From NCBI GenBank assembly GCA_029263175.1, contig JAJCXZ010000077.1, positions 1-64,000 of the forward strand: a DNA stretch of 64,000 nt, written 5' to 3'. This DNA is from Acidimicrobiales bacterium (lineage in GTDB: Bacteria > Actinomycetota > Acidimicrobiia > Acidimicrobiales > Aldehydirespiratoraceae). The translations under genes and the position numbers were made by a program. Positions 1 to 8,614 of this stretch are shown in pieces; the stretch's first letter is position 1; every line of letters starts with the position of its first letter. A model generated the notes under the pieces. That model made no database searches, was not told where the DNA came from, and saw only the letters and a program-made list of their open reading frames with translations.

Positions 1-966
1 GATCAGGTACTCCGGGTTGAACGCAACCGTAAGATCCGTGCCGACATATTCCGCACTGACCGACTCGTGAGCCTGGCCGACGTCTTGGGTGACCGCGACG
101 AGCTCGAGCCCTTCGTCGCTCATCGCCATGCGAACTGGCGTGGATTCCTGCGCGAGGAGGCGCACGCGACGCACTGCGTCGAGCAGTGTCTCCCGATCGA
201 CGGTGAGCCGATTCGGGTGGTTCTGGGGAATGAGACCGCGGTAGTTCGGGAACTCACCCTCGATCAGGCGGGTGGTGATCGAGACCCGACCGACTTCAAA
301 GCCGGCGTCGCGTTCACCGAGCCGGAGCGTCAGTTCTTCGGCATCGCCGATCATCCGTGAAAGCTCCTTGAGCGCTCGAGACGGCACCAGGACCTTCTGG
401 TCTTCACCGAGAATCGAGGTGCCGGAAAGGTCTCGCACCGACAGGCGGTAGGAGTCGGTCGAGACGAGCCGGAGCCCATCACCTTCAGCAGCCATGAGCA
501 CACCGGTCAGGATGGGTCGAGCGTCATCGCTCGACGCGGCCTTCTCGACCTGGTCGATGGCTGCGCGGAACTCCACGGCATCGAGCGTCACGGCTTCCCC
601 ATCAGCCTTTGACAGCTCCGGGAATTCGTCGGCCGGAATCACCCGAATCGAGAACTCCGAGGGCGCTGCCACGATACGCGCGTCGTCTTCCTCGATCGCC
701 AAGTCGACCGCACCAGGACGCAGTGAACGAACGACATCAGAGACGAGCTTCGAGGGAATGACAGCGACGCCGTCCTCCCCTCCCGCCACTTCGATGCGGA
801 CGGTGATCGTCAGATCGAGATCGCTACCGGTCACGGTGAGTTGATCGCCGGCGAGCTCGAGACGAACACCAGCGAGGACAGGCAGCGCGCCACCTCGGGT
901 GGTGACGGCGCGGCCGGCGGCGGTGAGTGCTTCAACGAGAATGTCTCGTTCGCATCGGAACTTCAT
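1..966 (-). CDS. dnaN: DNA polymerase III beta sliding clamp (3' end outside window)
   Basis: The reverse strand reads MKFRCERDILVEALTAAGRAV and continues through recognisable clamp sequence (LPVLAGVRLE, then FSIRVIPADEFPEL, then LIPQNHPNRL). The clamp is a ring-shaped dimer that tethers DNA polymerase III to DNA. About 322 codons are present. The third domain is cut off by the left edge of the window. An in-frame ATG two codons upstream (position 972) gives an alternative start MGMKF. The gene is leftward, downstream of dnaA and separated from it by 238 bp, as in other actinobacteria. Identification is by sequence and gene order and is very secure. Confidence 0.96.
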   Translation of the reverse strand, partial: MKFRCERDILVEALTAAGRAVTTRGGALPVLAGVRLELAGDQLTVTGSDLDLTITVRIEVAGGEDGVAVIPSKLVSDVVRSLRPGAVDLAIEEDDARIVAAPSEFSIRVIPADEFPELSKADGEAVTLDAVEFRAAIDQVEKAASSDDARPILTGVLMAAEGDGLRLVSTDSYRLSVRDLSGTSILGEDQKVLVPSRALKELSRMIGDAEELTLRLGERDAGFEVGRVSITTRLIEGEFPNYRGLIPQNHPNRLTVDRETLLDAVRRVRLLAQESTPVRMAMSDEGLELVAVTQDVGQAHESVSAEYVGTDLTVAFNPEYLI

Positions 967-1204
967 GCCCATGATGCTGTTACTTCTCCCGGTTGTATGG
1001 AATCCAGATAATAGAAGTCCATAGGGGCTGTGGATTGTGGATGGCGGTGAGTCTGCCGTGAAATGACGCGGATCGCGTGTACACATGATGTCGCGCCGCG
1101 CGCACAGGCACGGTGGGTCACGCGTCGGAGTCGGTGGATGACGGGGTAGTTGTCCCTGTGCCGTCCACCAGTTGCCAGCATGTGATCCCCAGGCCTGTCC
1201 ACCG
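967..1204. promoter_or_regulatory. dnaA-dnaN intergenic region, possible oriC part
   Basis: This 238-bp gap is where actinobacteria usually carry oriC. On the reverse strand it has two overlapping DnaA-box-like sequences, CAATCCACA (1029-1037) and CCATCCACA (1036-1044). On the forward strand there are TTGTCCCTG (1150-1158), CGTCCACC near 1162 and CTGTCCACC near 1194. None is a perfect TTGTCCACA, so the box assignment is by resemblance. It must also hold any separate dnaN promoter. No gene is seen in it. Confidence 0.45.
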
Positions 1205-2626
1205 TCAGGCGGGCTTGTTGAGGCGGTTGGTGAGCTCGGTGACCTTGTCGAAGATCTGCTGACGCTCACCCATTCGGCCCTCGACCTTGCGACACGCGTG
1301 CATCACGGTGGTGTGGTCGCGGTTGCCGAAGGCCTTGCCGATATCGGGGAATGAGAGCTCGGTCATGTTGCGGGTCACATACATCGCGACCTGTCGTGCA
1401 TCGACGAGAGGCCGGCGGCGGCTCCCGCCCGTGAGAGCCTCGATGTCGAAACCGAAGAGTTCTGAGGTGAGCATGATGATGCGTTCGGCGGTGACCGGGG
1501 GTTTCTCTGACTTGGCGATGAGATCGCTGAGCACGAACCTTGCCAGCTCCACATCGAGGGCCTGCTGGGTGAGGTTGGCGTAGGCGGTGACCTTGATGAG
1601 TGCACCTTCGAGCTCACGGATCGACTCGCTGATGTTCTCGGCGATGAAAGCGAATACATCGTCGGGTAGCGACATTGTCTTCGATTCGGCCTTCTTGCGA
1701 AGGATCGCCAGCCGGGTCTCGAGGTCGGGGCGCTGAATGTCGGTGATGAGGCCCCACTTGAACCGACTGCGAAGCCGGTCCTCGAGGGTCGGCATGGCGT
1801 CAGGCGTGCGATCAGAGGTGAGAACGATCTGCTTGTCGTTCTGGTGGAGCTCGTTGAAAGTGTGGAAGAACTCCTCCTGAAGGCCGTCCTTGCCTTCCAT
1901 GAACTGAATGTCATCGATGAGCAGCACGTCGTTGTTGCGGTATCGGCGCTTGAACTCAGGCAGCGCGTTGGTGCGGATGGCTTCGACGAACTCGTTGAGG
2001 AAGGTCTCGGTGGAGACGTAGCGAACCCGGTAGGTCGGATAGTGGTGAGCGACATAGTGGGCAATGCCACGCAGAAGGTGGGTCTTGCCCAGCCCGGAGT
2101 CACCATGGATGAACAAGGGGTTGTAGCTCGACGCCGGCGCTTCGGCGACCGAGAGCGCCGCGGCATGAGCAAAACGGTTGGATGGACCGATGACGAAGTG
2201 TTCGAAGGTGAACTTCTCGTCGAAGCCGGTGAGGCTCAGGCCGGCGATCGGTGTCGGGGTGATGACCTCGGGGGCTCCATTGCCACCCAGGTCAGCGGCA
2301 GGAACGTCGAACGCCACCTCCTCCCAATCGGTGTCGATTTCGACGCGGACCGAGACATCGTCGGTGGTTTCCTCGATCGCGTCCTGGACGAGGCCGAGGT
2401 AACGGCCTTCTATCCGTTCTTTCTGCAAGCCATTGGGGACAACTATGACGAGTTCACCCTCGTCAAACGCCACCGCTTTTGCCCCGCTGAAGGTTGTTCG
2501 CCAGACGGCATCACTGACCTGGGCGCGGATGCTGGCGGCGCATGTGGTCCATAGGCCGTCAGCGTCTCCAGCCTCATCATCGTTGGTGAAACCAGAGTCG
2601 TGACTGTCCAAACCAGAGTTGTCCAA
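1205..2626 (-). CDS. dnaA: Chromosomal replication initiator DnaA
   Basis: This 473-residue initiator binds DnaA boxes and melts the origin. Visible parts are an N-terminal domain I (LWTTCAASIRAQV), the AAA+ Walker A GDSGLGKTHLL, Walker B VLLIDDIQF, a sensor region around LTSDRTPDAM, and the C-terminal DNA-binding signature GNRDHTTVMHACRK. The start is TTG at 2626. It is preceded on its strand by GGAGAG nine bases upstream, and there is no in-frame ATG before the conserved domain, which favours TTG. The start lies inside the inverted-repeat/DnaA-box region, so autoregulation by DnaA is plausible. Confidence 0.97.
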   Translation of the reverse strand: MDNSGLDSHDSGFTNDDEAGDADGLWTTCAASIRAQVSDAVWRTTFSGAKAVAFDEGELVIVVPNGLQKERIEGRYLGLVQDAIEETTDDVSVRVEIDTDWEEVAFDVPAADLGGNGAPEVITPTPIAGLSLTGFDEKFTFEHFVIGPSNRFAHAAALSVAEAPASSYNPLFIHGDSGLGKTHLLRGIAHYVAHHYPTYRVRYVSTETFLNEFVEAIRTNALPEFKRRYRNNDVLLIDDIQFMEGKDGLQEEFFHTFNELHQNDKQIVLTSDRTPDAMPTLEDRLRSRFKWGLITDIQRPDLETRLAILRKKAESKTMSLPDDVFAFIAENISESIRELEGALIKVTAYANLTQQALDVELARFVLSDLIAKSEKPPVTAERIIMLTSELFGFDIEALTGGSRRRPLVDARQVAMYVTRNMTELSFPDIGKAFGNRDHTTVMHACRKVEGRMGERQQIFDKVTELTNRLNKPA

Positions 2627-2800
2627 TTGAGTTGTCTCTCCACAGGTGCGTCCACAGGTGTGGACGACGGGTTACGTTCAAGAATTATTGGACAATCTGG
2701 GGAAGGTCGCGAAAAGACCCACTTCCGGCCCGCAGCCCGTCCGGTAGGTCGGCGAACCTACCAACATCCTCCACAGCCGCAAGTTGGACTTGCGGAAGAA
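2605..2800. other. Origin-like cluster of DnaA-box dyads and hairpins
   Basis: The stretch upstream of dnaA is packed with symmetric sequence. TTGTCCAAT (2619-2627) has an exact inverted partner ATTGGACAA (2687-2695); TGTCCAA also occurs at 2605-2611. Between them is a perfect dyad CGTCCACAGGTGTGGACG (2649-2666), two divergent DnaA-box-like halves. Further on are a 7-bp inverted repeat (GGTAGGT/ACCTACC, 2743-2762) and an 8-bp hairpin with a 3-nt loop (CCGCAAGT/ACTTGCGG, 2777-2795). A small AT-rich patch lies at 2676-2695. The gene strand switches here, with dnaA/dnaN leftward and rpmH onward rightward, as expected near a bidirectional origin. Which intergenic region is the working origin cannot be decided by eye. 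Confidence 0.6.
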
Positions 2801-3060
2801 GGTATATCCCCTGGTCATACCGTGTTTTCCAAGAATGAATTACACGGTTGGAAGATCAAATGACATGAGTGCCATTCCTACTCCTTGTGGGCCTGGCGGT
2901 GAATCGGTCGGATTTGCCGGCGTCGCGCGATATCCACGACTGGTTGTCGCGCGGTCTCCTCGACCGTACCGTTGTGCGCTGACGTCACGCGGCTTCCCTT
3001 CTCCGAAGCCGCTATTCCTGCGCCGCCCGACTCCGCGACGCAGCCTCTGGGAGGAACACA
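2801..3060. promoter_or_regulatory. rpmH upstream region, no gene seen
   Basis: Together with the dyad cluster before it, this forms the 434-bp dnaA-rpmH gap. It should contain the rpmH promoter, but I cannot place -35/-10 boxes with confidence. A TATCCACGA near 2930 resembles a DnaA box. A strong ribosome binding site, GGGAGGAACACA, ends directly before the rpmH ATG. Confidence 0.4.
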
Positions 3061-3195
3061 ATGAAGCGTCCATATCAGCCCAACGTTCGCAAGCGTGCCA
3101 AGAAGCACGGCTTCCGCTCTCGGATGAGCACCCGCGGCGGCCGCGCCGTTCTTCGTTCTCGCCGTCACAAGGGCCGCGCCCGCTTGTCGGCGTGA
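3061..3195 (+). CDS. rpmH: 50S ribosomal protein L34
   Basis: This 44-residue basic protein starts [18 protein letters not shown] and ends with [11 protein letters not shown], a full-length L34. The ATG follows GGGAGG at the usual spacing. L34 sits in the large ribosomal subunit. Its stop TGA overlaps the GTG start of rnpA, so the two are translationally coupled, as in most bacteria. The gene is too short for most automatic length cut-offs. Confidence 0.97.
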   Translation: MKRPYQPNVRKRAKKHGFRSRMSTRGGRAVLRSRRHKGRARLSA

Positions 3196-3563
3196 TCGAG
3201 CGGCTCTCGAGCCGCCGTGCGTTCGCTCAGCTCCATGCTGACGGGGCACGGAGTGGTCGAGGGCCCGTTCGGTTGGTGAAACGGTCGGATCCGGCCTCTC
3301 CACCACGATTCGCGTTCGCAATCCCACGCTCTGTGGGGAACGCGGTGGAGCGAAACCGAATCCGCCGGCGAATCCGTGCCATTCTCGCCGATCTGGCGGC
3401 ATCGAACCCTCCCAAGCTGGAGGGTGGCGATCACCTGATCCGAGTAACGGCATCGATCGATCACTGGTCACACGACACGTTGCGTTCTGTCATGGCTGAG
3501 TTGCTCGCCCCGATCACCGCCTCGCAAGAGGATGATGTGACTGCCTCGGAGGAGGCTGAATGA
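3192..3563 (+). CDS. rnpA: Ribonuclease P protein component
   Basis: A 123-residue basic protein that assists the RNase P RNA in maturing tRNA 5' ends. The family signature is seen as [21 protein letters not shown], the RNxxxRRxR stretch that contacts RNA. The start is the GTG at 3192 overlapping the rpmH stop. An earlier in-frame start would run back through rpmH and is rejected. The acidic C-terminus ([11 protein letters not shown]) is an extension beyond the fold. The stop overlaps the yidD ATG (ATGA). Confidence 0.94.
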   Translation: MIERLSSRRAFAQLHADGARSGRGPVRLVKRSDPASPPRFAFAIPRSVGNAVERNRIRRRIRAILADLAASNPPKLEGGDHLIRVTASIDHWSHDTLRSVMAELLAPITASQEDDVTASEEAE

Positions 3564-3865
3564 CTCCGGCGGCGCGCGCCCTCGCTTGGTTCGTCAGGCT
3601 GTACCAGAAGCTCGCGTCCGGCCGGCCTTCGCCGTGTCGGTACCTTCCGTCCTGTTCCAACTATGCCCTCGAGGCAGTAGAGGCCCATGGTGCCGTTCGA
3701 GGCGGCTGGCTGGCCACAAAGCGCTTGTGTCGCTGTCACCCGTGGGGGTCCCACGGCCTTGACCCTGTCCCGGAACCCCGTACCTCTGATACCCGTACCT
3801 CTGATACCCGTACTTCTGATACCCGTACTTCTGGAAACAAGGTGAAGCGCCCATGTTCGATCTGA
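3560..3865 (+). CDS. yidD: Membrane protein insertion efficiency factor YidD
   Basis: The first ~70 residues ([22 protein letters not shown] core, then [12 protein letters not shown] and [13 protein letters not shown]) are typical of the YidD/DUF37 family, with its conserved cysteines. YidD helps YidC insert inner-membrane proteins. The ATG overlaps the rnpA stop, and the 3' end overlaps the yidC start by 13 nt. The C-terminal ~30 residues consist of a repeated RTSDT unit made by a 15-bp tandem DNA repeat and are not part of the family fold. Confidence 0.92.
   Translation: MTPAARALAWFVRLYQKLASGRPSPCRYLPSCSNYALEAVEAHGAVRGGWLATKRLCRCHPWGSHGLDPVPEPRTSDTRTSDTRTSDTRTSGNKVKRPCSI
3779..3835 (+). 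repeat. 15-bp tandem repeat (3.8 copies) in yidD 3' end
   Basis: The unit CGTACCTCTGATACC occurs at 3779-3793 and 3794-3808 exactly, at 3809-3823 with one change, and as a partial copy at 3824-3835. It encodes repeated RTSDT in frame. The same 15-mer with one mismatch is found at 6818-6832 inside the parA N-terminus. Confidence 0.9.
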
Positions 3866-5013
3866 TCGCCTCCGTTCTGGCATGGTTCTACTCCGTCGTC
3901 CCGTCGTACGGGTTCGCGGTGGGAATGCTCACGATCACCGTGATGGTGGTTGTGACTCCGCTGACACTCAAGAGCACGCGGTCGATGCTGCAGATGCAGC
4001 GCCTCCAGCCTGAGCTCAAGGCGATCCAGACGGAATACAAAGACGATCGCCAGAAGATGAACGAGCACCTGATGGCGTTCTATCAAGAGAACGGCATCAA
4101 CCCGCTTGGCGGCTGTTTGCCGATCCTGGTGCAGCTTCCTGTCTTCTTGGTGCTATTCCGCGTCGTTCAGGGTATTACCCAGCGGGTCACTGTCTTTGGT
4201 GACCAGGCCGGCTGGTCTGTCGGCCGGATCGGTGCCGGCGGACTGAGCGAACTCAGTCCGCTTGCTTCGAACGAACGTCCGTTCGATCCGCAGAACCTGC
4301 CGACCGATAGCGAGATGTACATGGATCTGGTCGGCGAGGGATTGGCATTCGCCGATCGCCCGACCGAAATGCTCTCACTTGGTCTTGATCTCTCCCGTTC
4401 GGCCCAGAGCGAACTCGGTGACGGCATCATCAATGCGCTCCCCTACCTGGGGCTGATCGTGATCGTGCTGATCTCGTCGCTGTATCAGCAGCGTCAGATT
4501 CGCGGCCGCAACACGGGCGCGCCGGTGAACCCGCAGCAAGAGATGATCATGAAGATCTTGCCGTTCATGTTGCCGGTCTTCAGCTTCACCATGCCGACAG
4601 CTCTCGTGATCTACTTCGTGATCTCGAACTTGTACCGCATAGGCCAGCAGGGTTACATCACTCGCTCGCTCTACCACGGCGAGGACAGCCTCGGCGCCCA
4701 GGCCCGACAGTCACGCGAAGCCGCCAGCGGCGGGACCAAGGGTGGCAGTGGGAAGGGCGCGAGCGGTAAGGGCGCTGGTGCCAAGGGTGGTCGTGTCACC
4801 CCCAAGAAGGGTGACCCGACTCCCAAGCGTGGCGCGGCGGCGGCCAAGGGTGCCAAGGGTGCGAAGAGCTCCAAGAGCTCCAAGCCGAGCAACAAGAATC
4901 GTTCATCGGGGTCTGGGGCCGGGCGCACTGGAAAGGCGCCCAGCCGACACCATGGTTCGAGTGGACGCACCACCGAGCCGGGTAGCCCCCAACACAAGAA
5001 GCGCAAGCGCTAG
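3853..5013 (+). CDS. yidC: Membrane protein insertase YidC
   Basis: A 386-residue Oxa1/YidC insertase of the short type without the large periplasmic domain. Segments include an N-terminal hydrophobic stretch ([15 protein letters not shown]), [15 protein letters not shown], the conserved loop region with [16 protein letters not shown], a hydrophobic segment [17 protein letters not shown], and a final pair near [18 protein letters not shown]. The last ~110 residues are a Gly/Ser/Lys-rich cytoplasmic tail, which in the family helps ribosome contact. It starts within yidD, suggesting coupling. Confidence 0.95.
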   Translation: MFDLIASVLAWFYSVVPSYGFAVGMLTITVMVVVTPLTLKSTRSMLQMQRLQPELKAIQTEYKDDRQKMNEHLMAFYQENGINPLGGCLPILVQLPVFLVLFRVVQGITQRVTVFGDQAGWSVGRIGAGGLSELSPLASNERPFDPQNLPTDSEMYMDLVGEGLAFADRPTEMLSLGLDLSRSAQSELGDGIINALPYLGLIVIVLISSLYQQRQIRGRNTGAPVNPQQEMIMKILPFMLPVFSFTMPTALVIYFVISNLYRIGQQGYITRSLYHGEDSLGAQARQSREAASGGTKGGSGKGASGKGAGAKGGRVTPKKGDPTPKRGAAAAKGAKGAKSSKSSKPSNKNRSSGSGAGRTGKAPSRHHGSSGRTTEPGSPQHKKRKR

Positions 5014-5081
5014 CGATCTGCTGGCGAATCTGCGCCCGAGACGGCACCACGGTGACGTGTGTGCCAAGTGAGGAGCCCTTC

Positions 5082-6035
5082 ATGGAATGGGTAGTTACGA
5101 CAGGTAAGACGATCGAGGACGCAAAAGAAGTCGCGCTCGATCGTCTGGGAGTTCACGGAGACGACGCCGAGTTCGAGGTATTGTCCGAAGCAAAGACCGG
5201 CTTGTTCGGTCGAGTGAAGGAAGATGCTCGGGTTCGCGCCCGCGTGCGTCCGAGTACCCCTCGGGCCAAGGACGAGCGTCGGCGTCGGGGCCGAAACGGC
5301 AAGGGCAACGATCGTAAGCGGTCTGGCAAGAGCCAGGGCGGGCAAAGTGGGCAAGGCGGGCAAAGTGGGCAACGTGGCCAGTCCCGGGGCGGAAGGCCGC
5401 AGGGTCAGGGTGGCCGGTCCCGCGGCGGGTCCCAGTCCGCAGAGAAGAAGAACGGACGTGACGAGAACACCCAGAAGCGTCAAGATGATGCGGGTCGTCC
5501 CGCAAGACAGTCGAATGAGAAGAAAGCCAAGGAGAAGCCAATGAGTGACGAGCCGATGATGCCACTCCCCCAGCAAGCTGACATCGCCGAGGAATTTGTG
5601 TCCGGTTTGGCGGAGCGTTTCGGCGTTGCCGTCGAAATGTCTCGCGAAGACGTGGCCGATGATGAGATTCGTATCACGGTGACCGGCGATGACATGGGTC
5701 GTATGATCGGACGCCGAGGCTCTACAGCCATGGCGATCGACGATCTTGTGCGCACCGTGCTCCAGCGCCAGGCCGGCAGCAGCCGCGATGGCCGTGTTCG
5801 GGTCGATGTCGGCGGTGTACGCACCCGTCGCGCCGAGGCACTGGCGAACTTCTGTCGCCAACAGGCGGCGGGTGTTCGTGAATCCGGTGTCGCCCGTTCA
5901 CTCGAGCCCATGGGTGGCGCCGATCGCAAGGTCGTCCACGACACGATCGCCGAGGAGGATGGCGTCGACACCATTTCTGAAGGTGAAGACCCCAATCGTC
6001 GTGTGGTTATTGTTCCGGCCGGAGATGCGGCCTGA
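5082..6035 (+). CDS. jag: Jag family RNA-binding protein (Jag_N-KH-R3H)
   Basis: A 317-residue protein with an N-terminal Jag domain (MEWVVTTGKTIEDAK...FEVLSEAKTGLFG), a long low-complexity linker of G/Q/S/R repeats (residues ~65-150), a KH domain (VTGDDMGRMIGRRGSTAMAID) and an R3H domain with NFCRQQAAGVRESG. Jag/KhpB-type proteins bind RNA and influence envelope growth. The ATG at 5082 follows GAGGAG. Residues upstream in the same frame do not look coding. It sits between yidC and rsmG, as usual. Confidence 0.92.
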   Translation: MEWVVTTGKTIEDAKEVALDRLGVHGDDAEFEVLSEAKTGLFGRVKEDARVRARVRPSTPRAKDERRRRGRNGKGNDRKRSGKSQGGQSGQGGQSGQRGQSRGGRPQGQGGRSRGGSQSAEKKNGRDENTQKRQDDAGRPARQSNEKKAKEKPMSDEPMMPLPQQADIAEEFVSGLAERFGVAVEMSREDVADDEIRITVTGDDMGRMIGRRGSTAMAIDDLVRTVLQRQAGSSRDGRVRVDVGGVRTRRAEALANFCRQQAAGVRESGVARSLEPMGGADRKVVHDTIAEEDGVDTISEGEDPNRRVVIVPAGDAA

Positions 6036-6663
6036 TTTTCCCAACGCTGCGCTTGAGCGGGCCTGGCGCCCGGCTCGAGCGGCAGGCGTCGTAGGTTCGG
6101 CGTCCATCGACGAGATTCGAGAACACACGGCCGGGTTCGTGTCGGCCGTGTGTTCCGTTTTCCACCAGAACACCCCGCTTCAGGCGCTGGATGTCGGCTC
6201 AGGCGCGGGAATCCCGGGTTTGCTGATTGCCTGGGAACTGCCCGAAAGCTCATGGACCCTGCTCGATGCTTCGTGGCGGCGATGCGAGCTTGCGGCTGAC
6301 GCGGTGCTGGCGGTGGACCTGCGGGCCCGCGTCGCGGTCATGCACGGCCGCGCCGACGAGCGGCCACCGGCTGTTCCATGGGGAACAATGGATGTGGTGA
6401 CCGCTCGGCTCCTCGGAAGTCCATCGGAGACTCTGGAGCTCTGCGCCCCGTATTGCAGGCCCGGCGGCTTACTGGTCGTCTCGATAGCGGAACGCGACCG
6501 GGCCCTCTGGGCGCTCGCCGTGACTGTGGCGGGTGTCGACGCCGTCAACTTCTCCCACCACGAAGGCAATACCTACGCGGCGTTGACCGTTGGACACGGT
6601 CTCGACGAGCGGCTCCCCCGGCGGGCCAAGGCTCGTACACGGCAGCCGCTGCTGTCGGCCTAG
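6025..6663 (+). CDS. rsmG: 16S rRNA (guanine527-N7)-methyltransferase RsmG
   Basis: 212 residues. The AdoMet-binding motif LDVGSGAGIPGLLIAWEL is the GidB/RsmG signature, and CRPGGLLVV matches the later Rossmann strand. The enzyme methylates G527 of 16S rRNA. The ATG at 6025 overlaps the jag stop by 11 nt and is preceded by GGCCGGAG. Earlier in-frame starts lie deep in jag. The sequence is more divergent than its neighbours in the C-terminal third, but synteny is unambiguous. Confidence 0.9.
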   Translation: MRPDFPNAALERAWRPARAAGVVGSASIDEIREHTAGFVSAVCSVFHQNTPLQALDVGSGAGIPGLLIAWELPESSWTLLDASWRRCELAADAVLAVDLRARVAVMHGRADERPPAVPWGTMDVVTARLLGSPSETLELCAPYCRPGGLLVVSIAERDRALWALAVTVAGVDAVNFSHHEGNTYAALTVGHGLDERLPRRAKARTRQPLLSA

Positions 6664-6700
6664 CTCTCCGCCACAGCCGGCTTCTGGCCGGACTGCGACG

Positions 6701-6716
6701 CGTTCCACGTGAAACT
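6701..6716. promoter_or_regulatory. parS-like centromere site 1
   Basis: CGTTCCACGTGAAACT differs from the general parS consensus TGTTTCACGTGAAACA at three positions. The inner 14-mer has one mismatch. It lies between rsmG and parA, next to the genes whose product ParB binds it. Confidence 0.75.
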
Positions 6717-6790
6717 GATCCCAGGGGTGCTTGACCCGGGTATCTCACTCAGCGAGTATGTGGTCCGCTCAAACGAATGGAGAGCACCCC

Positions 6791-7588
6791 GTGGTAGCGC
6801 CCGACGAGGATGCGACACGCACCTCTGATACCCGGATCTTTGCCGTCGCCAATCAGAAGGGCGGCGTCGGCAAGACGACCACCACAGTCAATCTCGGTGC
6901 ATGTTTTGCCGAGCTGGGCCAACGTGTGCTGATTGTCGACCTCGATCCTCAAGCCAATGCCAGCACCGGGTTGGGCCTCAACCCCCGCCAGCTGGAGCAC
7001 TCGCTCTACGACGTCCTTCTTCACGACGTGCCGATGGAGGACGTCATCGAACCCGCGTCGGTGAAGAATCTCTTCGTCGCTCCGGCAAGTCTCGATCTTG
7101 CCGGCGCGGAGATCGAGCTGGTGCCGGCGTTCAGTCGGGAGCGGAAGCTGAAGGAGGCGATCGCCTCCGTCATCGATGATTATGACATGGTCCTGATCGA
7201 CTGCCCGCCGTCGCTGGGTCTGCTCACGATCAACGGACTGACGGCAGCGACCGAGGTGCTGGTCCCGATCCAAACCGAATACTACGCGCTCGAGGGTCTC
7301 GGTCAGTTGATCCGCAACGTCGATCTCGTGACCCGCAACCTGAACCCGACGTTGGAGCTCAGCACGATCGTTTTGGTGATGTTCGATGCCCGGACCAAAC
7401 TCTCAGGTCAGGTGGCCGACGAGGTGAGGGAACACTTCGGCGACAAGGTCTGTCGACAGGTGATCCCGCGTACCGTGCGGCTGAGCGAGGCGCCGAGCTT
7501 TGGCCAGCCCATCACCGCGTTCGATCCTGTTTCACGTGGAGCAGTCGCATACACGAACCTGGCAAAGGAGATCCTCGGTGTCGAATAG
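6791..7588 (+). CDS. parA: Chromosome partitioning ATPase ParA
   Basis: A Walker-type ATPase of the ParA/Soj family that moves ParB-parS complexes. Seen are the deviant Walker A KGGVGKTTTTVNLGA, MVLIDCPPSLG (Walker B region) and TEYYALEGLGQL. I place the start at GTG 6791, which has GGAGAG seven bases before it. TTG 6731 and ATG 6758 are in-frame alternatives with no visible ribosome site. The N-terminal TRTSDTR is encoded by a copy of the 15-mer repeated in yidD. It overlaps parB by 11 nt. Confidence 0.94.
   Translation: MVAPDEDATRTSDTRIFAVANQKGGVGKTTTTVNLGACFAELGQRVLIVDLDPQANASTGLGLNPRQLEHSLYDVLLHDVPMEDVIEPASVKNLFVAPASLDLAGAEIELVPAFSRERKLKEAIASVIDDYDMVLIDCPPSLGLLTINGLTAATEVLVPIQTEYYALEGLGQLIRNVDLVTRNLNPTLELSTIVLVMFDARTKLSGQVADEVREHFGDKVCRQVIPRTVRLSEAPSFGQPITAFDPVSRGAVAYTNLAKEILGVE
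7528..7543. promoter_or_regulatory. parS-like centromere site 2 (inside parA)
   Basis: TGTTTCACGTGGAGCA matches the parS consensus at 14 of 16 positions; the left half-site is perfect. It lies within the parA reading frame (codons for DPVSRGAVA), so it is constrained by both coding and binding. Confidence 0.75.
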
Positions 7589-8498
7589 ACGCAGCGGTCT
7601 GGGCAAGGGGCTGAGCTCGCTCATCCCGGCCGACGTTGATAGCGGTGGTGCCACCTATCGAGAGATCGGCATCAACGATGTCACCCCGAACCGGTACCAA
7701 CCGCGAAGCCACTTCGAGGAAGAGACGCTGGCAGCGCTGAGCGCGTCGATCGCCGAGGTTGGAGTCATTCAACCGATTGTTGTGCGTGCCTTGGATGACG
7801 GCGGCTATGAACTCATCGCGGGGGAGAGGCGTTGGCGTGCTGCCAAGCGAGCTGGTCTGCCCTCGATTCCTGCGTTGGTTCGTGAGCACGACGATCGTGG
7901 GAGTCTCGAGACCGCAGTTGTCGAGAATCTGCATCGCCAGGATCTCAATGCGTTGGAGGAGGCGGGCGCGTATCAGCAACTGATCGAAGACTTCGAGCTG
8001 ACCCAGGAGGAGGTCGCCAAGCGTGTCGGACGCTCCCGCTCGGCGGTCGCCAACACGATCCGTCTGCTTCAGCTGCCTCCGGTTGTGCAACGGATGGTTG
8101 TCGAGGGACAGATCAGCGCCGGTCATGCCCGTGCTCTGCTCAGCTCGCCTGATCGAGCTGCCCAGGAGGCAATCGCCCAACAGATCGTTGACGAGCAGTT
8201 GACGGTTCGCGATGTCGAAGCGTTGATGCGTGGCGATGACGCAGAGTCAGCCGAGGATGCAGCGGCCGACGACATCGAGCTCGAGACGACGGAGAGTGGT
8301 CGGGGAGCGGGGTCCCGCAGCAGGGTGGTCGCCGAGCCAGGGGTCCTCGAGTTGGAGGAACTCTTGGCCGCTCGCCTTGACACCCGAGTGAGTGTGCGGC
8401 TGGGGAAAGGTCCGGGGAAACTTGTCGTGGAATTCGCTGATCTTGATGATCTCGAGCGGATCTATCATGTGATCACACCGCCGGGCACGCTGAACTAG
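7578..8498 (+). CDS. parB: Chromosome partitioning protein ParB
   Basis: 306 residues. The N-terminal ParB/Srx CTPase domain shows PNRYQPRSHFEEE, then YELIAGERRWRAAKRAG and VENLHRQDLNALEEA. A helix-turn-helix region follows (TQEEVAKRVGRSRSAVANTIRLL). The C-terminal dimerisation segment includes GKLVVEFADLDDLERI. ParB loads at parS and spreads. The start is GTG 7578 with AAAGGAG seven bases upstream, overlapping the parA stop. Confidence 0.95.
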   Translation: MSNRRSGLGKGLSSLIPADVDSGGATYREIGINDVTPNRYQPRSHFEEETLAALSASIAEVGVIQPIVVRALDDGGYELIAGERRWRAAKRAGLPSIPALVREHDDRGSLETAVVENLHRQDLNALEEAGAYQQLIEDFELTQEEVAKRVGRSRSAVANTIRLLQLPPVVQRMVVEGQISAGHARALLSSPDRAAQEAIAQQIVDEQLTVRDVEALMRGDDAESAEDAAADDIELETTESGRGAGSRSRVVAEPGVLELEELLAARLDTRVSVRLGKGPGKLVVEFADLDDLERIYHVITPPGTLN

Positions 8499-8614
8499 GC
8501 CTGTCGTTGCAAGGGAAACAGGGATCATTTCGACTGATGCGACATCTGGTAGCGTAAATGGCCTGCCGTTGTGAAGTCTTCCCCGTTGGGCTGTGGAGAA
8601 GCTGTGGGTAGCTC

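Noticed and set aside
2803-2808. TATATC as the rpmH -10 box with TTGGAC (2785-2790) as -35
   Set aside because: The spacer would be only 12 bp and TTGGAC is part of a hairpin loop, so the match is probably chance.
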